Of a DNA stretch of 64,000 nucleotides, positions 61,101 through 64,000 are shown in pieces. Origin of the DNA: Enoplosus armatus (lineage: Eukaryota > Chordata > Actinopteri > Centrarchiformes > Enoplosidae); assembly GCF_043641665.1 (NCBI RefSeq), contig NC_092198.1, positions 4,066,501 to 4,130,500 on the forward strand, written 5' to 3'. How positions within the stretch are numbered: position 1 is the stretch's first letter; each line of letters opens with the position of its first letter. The notes beneath the pieces were generated by a model. That model ran no database searches. It was not told the origin of the DNA and saw nothing but the letters and a program-made list of their open reading frames with translations. A program made the position numbers and the translations under genes.

Positions 61101-64000
61101 GTCTTTTATAAATTAAGAATGGCAAACATTTGCCACCATTATATATATGTATATAATGTGTATATATTAATATATATAATATATATATATTAATTAATGT
61201 ATTGAATATTTTGTTTGATTCTGTTTCTGTCGACATGCTAAGCCTTTTGTGTATATAAGGAATCACAACTTTTAGTTTACATGCAGGCTTTGAACTGAAG
61301 ACACAGAATTACCTTTGTAAACACATCTGAGTTTATTTCTTGAACACATTTAGAAAAAAAGATACTCCCTTATCTAAGGCACAACCTGCTATTTCAGCAT
61401 TTGTGTTGGTGCCTAAAGAGGAAGCATGCCTCAACATAACCACAGTTTCATCTGAGCAGACAGGACCTCGTGTCATTAAATTAAATGTAATTACGTGAGA
61501 TGGTGAAGAATGTCTGAATAATTTTTAGAAATACATTTTAAATTAGTTTATTCTACAGTATTAAGCAATTAACTGAGGCATTGTTTTTATGAACAATTTA
61601 AGAGATAAATAGATTAATTTTTTGACAAAAGGTTCTGCTCAGTCTGATTCTGATAGCTGAGTCTGTTTGAATGCTGTGATGTATATTCCTTCAGGATGAT
61701 GTACAAGAGGAACATTTATGCAGCGCTTTAAACCGACTATCACAGTCATCCACAGTGACAGACCCCGAGCAGGCTAATTTATCACACTTTACTTGCAGCT
61801 TTTCCAAATCGTGCTCCATCGACGGGGCCGCTGTAACCATGGTGATATCTTTGTCACAAATGTGTAGCTGTACGCACACGTTCAGGTCGAGCGGTTTGAT
61901 CGTTATCAGTTGACATCGGTGGCAGAATAAGAAGAGAGCACATTTCACAGCTGATTTGAATCTGAAAGTGAATAAGACACAGTGCTGTTAGCTCTCACGA
62001 CATTACAGTCTCGACTATGTGGTCAGTGGTCATAATAGTAGCGATGCAATTGAAACCTTCTTTTTGTCAGATAGATTACTCATCTCACTTAGTCATGTAT
62101 AAATCCTCATTGTTAAGCAATCAAATGTTTGATATTATTGAATAAATTAATAATTTGATCAACAAAATAGTTTTTCTGTGAAATCAATTTACTGTGATTT
62201 TCTCAGCACCAGTAAGATGGAGATGTTTTGAAATGTTGAAATGAAAAGTTGAGATGAAATGGCATTTTGAGAGTAGGCGGGACATAACATTGTACCATGC
62301 TGTTGCTAGCAGCTAACTAATGAACGTTAGCTCTGTGCTGCTAACACAACTTTGAGCTATGTCGATGTGGAGCATTTAGGTAAAGCAGGTGGCTGGAAAT
62401 AAGTAGATGTTTGTCACCATGGAGATTTGGAAATCTAGAAAAAGAGGAAAAATAAATTGATGTGTTTTTGAAATGTAATTTGTCAAGATTTAGTTTGACA
62501 AACAAAATCTTAACTCAAGGTCTCTCTCTAGCTCTAGCTCTCTAACTCTCAAGCTTTTTCCGCAGCTTTCAACTGCATGTCATTCAAATGTGGATGGAAG
62601 AATTCCATCAGTAACTGAGCAAACTCTCATCTCAGCTCAGGAAAAAGCCAGAAAGTGGGTCTTGAGTTACTTTTCTAATTTTAGAAAATTCTTAATTTTA
62701 GAAAATTCGTGTGACAAAAGGAGCAGTTTATTCCCATTATATAGTTATTACGGTATTTTTTCACTTGTTCTTTAAGGGAGTACATTTCAGCTTGTGCAGA
62801 AACAGTTTCTCCCTGTCTTGCTATAGATTTTATAAAAAAAAAATAAAAAAAACTTAAAGAATTAGAAGTTTTCTAATAGGTGATTTAAAGGAACAAATTA
62901 GGACAGATGATATCCAAACTCTTCACTTCTAGTCGCATCAAATCTGTCTTTGGAATCTTTACCTTTGAATGATGTAAGAATCAACAGCGGTGTGCGTGTC
63001 TGTAGCTGTCCTGTGAGACTGGATGAGTAGTTGCGGATGATAGGAGGGTCCGTCTTCACGCTGCAGAGACGCCCTCCCTGCGCGCCACCACCAACCTGCC
63101 AATCATGTATCTGACCTCGCATCTTTCCTCCTGATAGTGATGTAGATGTGTCAGTGTGACCGTGTGCTGCTCGTGGATAAATGATCACTAATCACCATCA
63201 GAACATGAAGGACAAGTCTGTAAGTAGCATGAATACTCCACCTTTTGTTTTTATATGTCAAAACGTTTTGTGTTGGCAGGAAGGCTGTTTTTTATTTTTT
63301 CCTGTTGTGGTTAGACTGTGTGAAGACAAGGCAAACATTTGTCACAGTGACGCACACAAACAAAAACTCAGATGGTGCTGTAGTCTGAGTCTTTTGATTT
63401 AAGATCTGTATTTAATATATGATTTATAATCCCAGCAGCAACAAGAATTATTTATTCATTTTGCTGTAAAACAATTCATGGATTCCACTCTGTTTTGAAG
63501 GTTTTTGGAGCCTAAAAGCCAAAATTCTCCATGAAAGCAGATCATTCGAAGGCTCGAGAAGAAGAATGATATCGCTTTGTATTCTCAAACAAGAGAGAAC
63601 CACACTGTGAAACGAATAAATTCTTGACAAAGTGCGCATTTCCATTTATAACTAAGTGTTGCAAAGGAAATAAAGCTTCCTTCTCTGACTTCCTTTGCAG
63701 GTGCTACATCATTAGTGGCTGTAGTAGACATTGATATACAACATAGTTGGATTATGTCTTTCACTCTCTCCTGTGCTAGTGTATATCTTTTCTCAAGCCT
63801 CGTAACTATTAATAACCCCAGTGCTTTACTTAAAATAAATAAAGCATACCTAGATGTTTAACCCTTTCCTTCTAACGATAGATCCAGGCAAAATATCCCA
63901 TTGAATATATGCTTGTTGAAAGAGACTCTAATGTGACATGCTTCTCCCTAATCTCTTCATGGCAGCTCTCACTCGTACATAAAGTCAGGACTCTTATCCC
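58191..64000. other. non-coding, nothing firmly recognised
   Basis: G-rich, C-poor patches at 58500-58520 and 58675-58770, a (GT)n tract at 60751-60778 and an AT-rich palindromic patch at 61139-61192. No exon, RNA gene or clear mobile element was supported in these 5.8 kb. Confidence 0.4.

Overview
The window is vertebrate nuclear DNA, most likely from a ray-finned fish and probably a percomorph. It is mostly non-coding. The one gene read with confidence has compact vertebrate-type introns and a product closest to the fish form of TAK1. The dispersed repeats (for example the TATATAGCGC-type repeat at the left edge, LINE tails, and small inverted-repeat transposons) are of kinds common in teleost genomes. 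I see no bacterial, plasmid or viral gene layout and no CRISPR array.

The central gene is map3k7 (TAK1, MAP kinase kinase kinase 7) on the + strand. All 17 coding exons could be placed between 14839 and 29656. Every junction keeps frame and gives a 602-residue protein with kinase domain, activation loop, PKA-type RKTASF site and C-terminal TAB2/3-binding coiled coil. Sixteen coding-region introns of 100-2316 bp separate the exons. Intron 6 uses a GC donor (GC-AG intron). A 3' UTR of about 1.6 kb runs to a poly(A) signal at 31262. Upstream of the start codon is a cluster of TAACGTTA palindromes in the probable promoter and leader.

Layout: 1-13.9 kb is intergenic, with dispersed repeats, an ACTAGT-rich degenerate array, a strong 25-bp hairpin, two copies of a TTAA-flanked inverted-repeat element and a decayed LINE reverse transcriptase. 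13.9-31.3 kb is map3k7, with transposon copies in introns 4, 5, 8 and 11. 31.3-46.3 kb is intergenic, with microsatellites, a divergent tandem duplication, two small inverted-repeat transposon families and a possible minus-strand terminal exon near 41 kb. 46.4-47.06 kb is a CpG-rich block with a CRE and a good splice donor. It looks like the promoter and first non-coding exon of a second + strand gene. Human MAP3K7 is followed in the same orientation by BACH2, so bach2 is the best guess, but no BACH2 coding sequence lies in this window. 47-64 kb would then be its first intron. That stretch holds a GAATTC-dense degenerate array, a 5'-truncated LINE and simple repeats.

No undescribed enzymatic system was found. 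The observations most worth following are the GC-AG intron beside C-tracts, the two palindromic-hexamer arrays, the 4.2 kb hairpin, the frame-broken minus-strand exon candidate and the inferred bach2 promoter.
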